From Actinoplanes sp. TBRC 11911 (GTDB lineage Bacteria > Actinomycetota > Actinomycetes > Mycobacteriales > Micromonosporaceae), in contig NZ_JABBNC010000017.1 in assembly GCF_012933445.1 (NCBI RefSeq), forward strand, positions 62,001-126,000: DNA of 64,000 bases. Reading direction: 5' to 3'. The position numbers were made by a program, and so were the translations under genes. Shown here piece after piece: positions 63,555 through 64,000 of the stretch (position 1 is the first letter of the stretch; the number at the start of each line of letters is the position of its first letter). The notes under the pieces were generated by a model. It saw only the letters and a list, made by a program, of their open reading frames with translations, was not told where the DNA came from and did not search any database.

Positions 63555-63561
63555 AAATCAA
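63532..63561 (-). promoter_or_regulatory. Promoter of the alpha-galactosidase operon
   Basis: On the minus strand: -35 TTGATT (63561-63556), 18-bp spacer, -10 TAATCT (63537-63532). The transcript would start near 63525, about 25 nt before the ATG. It overlaps the repeated TGATGAACAG sites. Confidence 0.65.
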
Positions 63562-63564
63562 TAC

Positions 63565-63593
63565 TTGACGAAGTTAATTATTCCCCCTAGCTT
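63565..63593 (+). promoter_or_regulatory. Promoter of the ROK regulator
   Basis: -35 TTGACG (63565-63570), 17-bp spacer, -10 TAGCTT (63588-63593); the ATG at 63601 is 8 bp downstream, so the mRNA is probably leaderless. The -35 lies in an imperfect palindrome TTGAC-GAA-GTTAA (63565-63577), a possible operator. Confidence 0.65.
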
Positions 63594-63600
63594 TCCGGAC

Positions 63601-64000
63601 ATGGTTCCGGTTGATGACGACGTGGCGCTCGCCGCATCCCCGGCCGCGGCGGCGATCCTGACCGCCCTGGTCACGGCGGGCCCGCAGAGCCGGGTGAGCC
63701 TCGCGCGCAAGCTCGGGCTCTCCTCCGCGGCCGTCACCAAGGCGGCGCGTCCGCTCATCGACGCCGGATACCTGGCCGAGCTCGGCGCCACCGAGCGCAC
63801 CGGTCCGGGGGCGGGCCGCCCGGCCAGCCCGCTCACCGTGCACCCCGACCGGGAGTTCTTCGTCGGCGTCAAGCTCACCGGCGACGAGCTCATCGGTGTG
63901 GTGTGCGACCTGACCGCGCAGATCCGCGCGGTCGCCCACCGCACCCTCGCCAGCCAGGCCGTGGACGACGTGCTCACCGAGATCGCCGCGATCACCGGCG
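63601..64000 (+). CDS. ROK-family transcriptional regulator (partial, runs off the window)
   Basis: At least 133 aa, cut by the window end. N-terminal winged helix (about 10-70) with SRVSLARKLGLSSAAVTKAARPL, then the start of the ROK/NagC sugar-kinase-like domain (GVKLTGDELIGVVCDL). I chose ATG 63601 because a -10 box ends 8 bp upstream (leaderless). The frame is open back to ATG 63547, which has AGGAG, so a slightly longer protein is possible. It is divergent from the alpha-galactosidase operon and probably represses it in response to a sugar. Confidence 0.85.
   Translation, partial: MVPVDDDVALAASPAAAAILTALVTAGPQSRVSLARKLGLSSAAVTKAARPLIDAGYLAELGATERTGPGAGRPASPLTVHPDREFFVGVKLTGDELIGVVCDLTAQIRAVAHRTLASQAVDDVLTEIAAITG

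Overview
The window is high-GC actinobacterial DNA. GTG and TTG starts are common, genes often overlap by 4 bp, and the sequence holds an EccC/EccD type VII secretion locus, SARP and MarR regulators, CUT1 sugar importers with no ATPase of their own, and secreted S8 and S53 proteases. A filamentous actinomycete is likely, possibly Micromonosporaceae/Actinoplanes-like; the genus is inferred from gene content only. No rRNA, tRNA, CRISPR array, insertion sequence or phage was seen.

Region 1 (43-5264, +) is a tightly overlapping five-gene operon. It encodes a lipoprotein solute-binding protein, an ABC ATPase, two permeases and a D-mannonate dehydratase-like enolase-superfamily enzyme, so it probably imports and dehydrates a sugar acid. 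A membrane-anchored ricin-B-type lectin follows (5384-6304). A 15-bp-stem bidirectional terminator separates it from the next operon.

Region 2 (6351-31392, mostly -) is the centrepiece: a non-canonical type VII (ESX-like) secretion locus. In transcription order it encodes two WXG100-like proteins, an 1881-aa WSG-containing repeat-rich protein, a parallel beta-helix/EccA-type AAA+ fusion, a three-ATPase EccC, a 2782-aa giant protein without a recognised family, two classic WXG100 proteins and EccD. A divergent Pro/Gly-rich gene and a YbaB-like gene flank it. EccB, EccE and mycosin are not seen in the window.

Region 3 (31462-40654) holds an acyl-CoA ligase-like gene divergent from a GNAT acetyltransferase and an M20 peptidase, with overlapping inverted repeats between them. 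It then holds a large secreted S53 (sedolisin) protease with Kelch repeats, divergent from a TrmB/LuxR-type regulator with a 14-bp palindrome in the shared promoter region.

Region 4 (40655-44702) is mostly non-coding and repeat-rich. It has a 41-bp tandem array, two copies of a long palindromic element, 18-bp triplets, a G-rich heptamer array and a GC-skewed degenerate array. Its only convincing gene is a NADAR (YbiA-like) protein.

Region 5 (44703-57254) holds an ECF sigma factor, a secreted S8 subtilisin, a thioesterase, a DUF6745-like protein with a small partner, a SARP/NB-ARC/TPR regulator, a MarR regulator overlapping an F420/NADP-reductase-like gene, a lone trpC and a BBE-type flavin oxidase.

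Region 6 (57361-64000) is a galactoside catabolic operon (-): GH36 alpha-galactosidase, solute-binding protein, two permeases and a CE7 acetyl esterase. It is divergent from a ROK-family regulator cut by the window end. The 100-bp region between them carries readable promoters in both directions and repeated operator-like sites.
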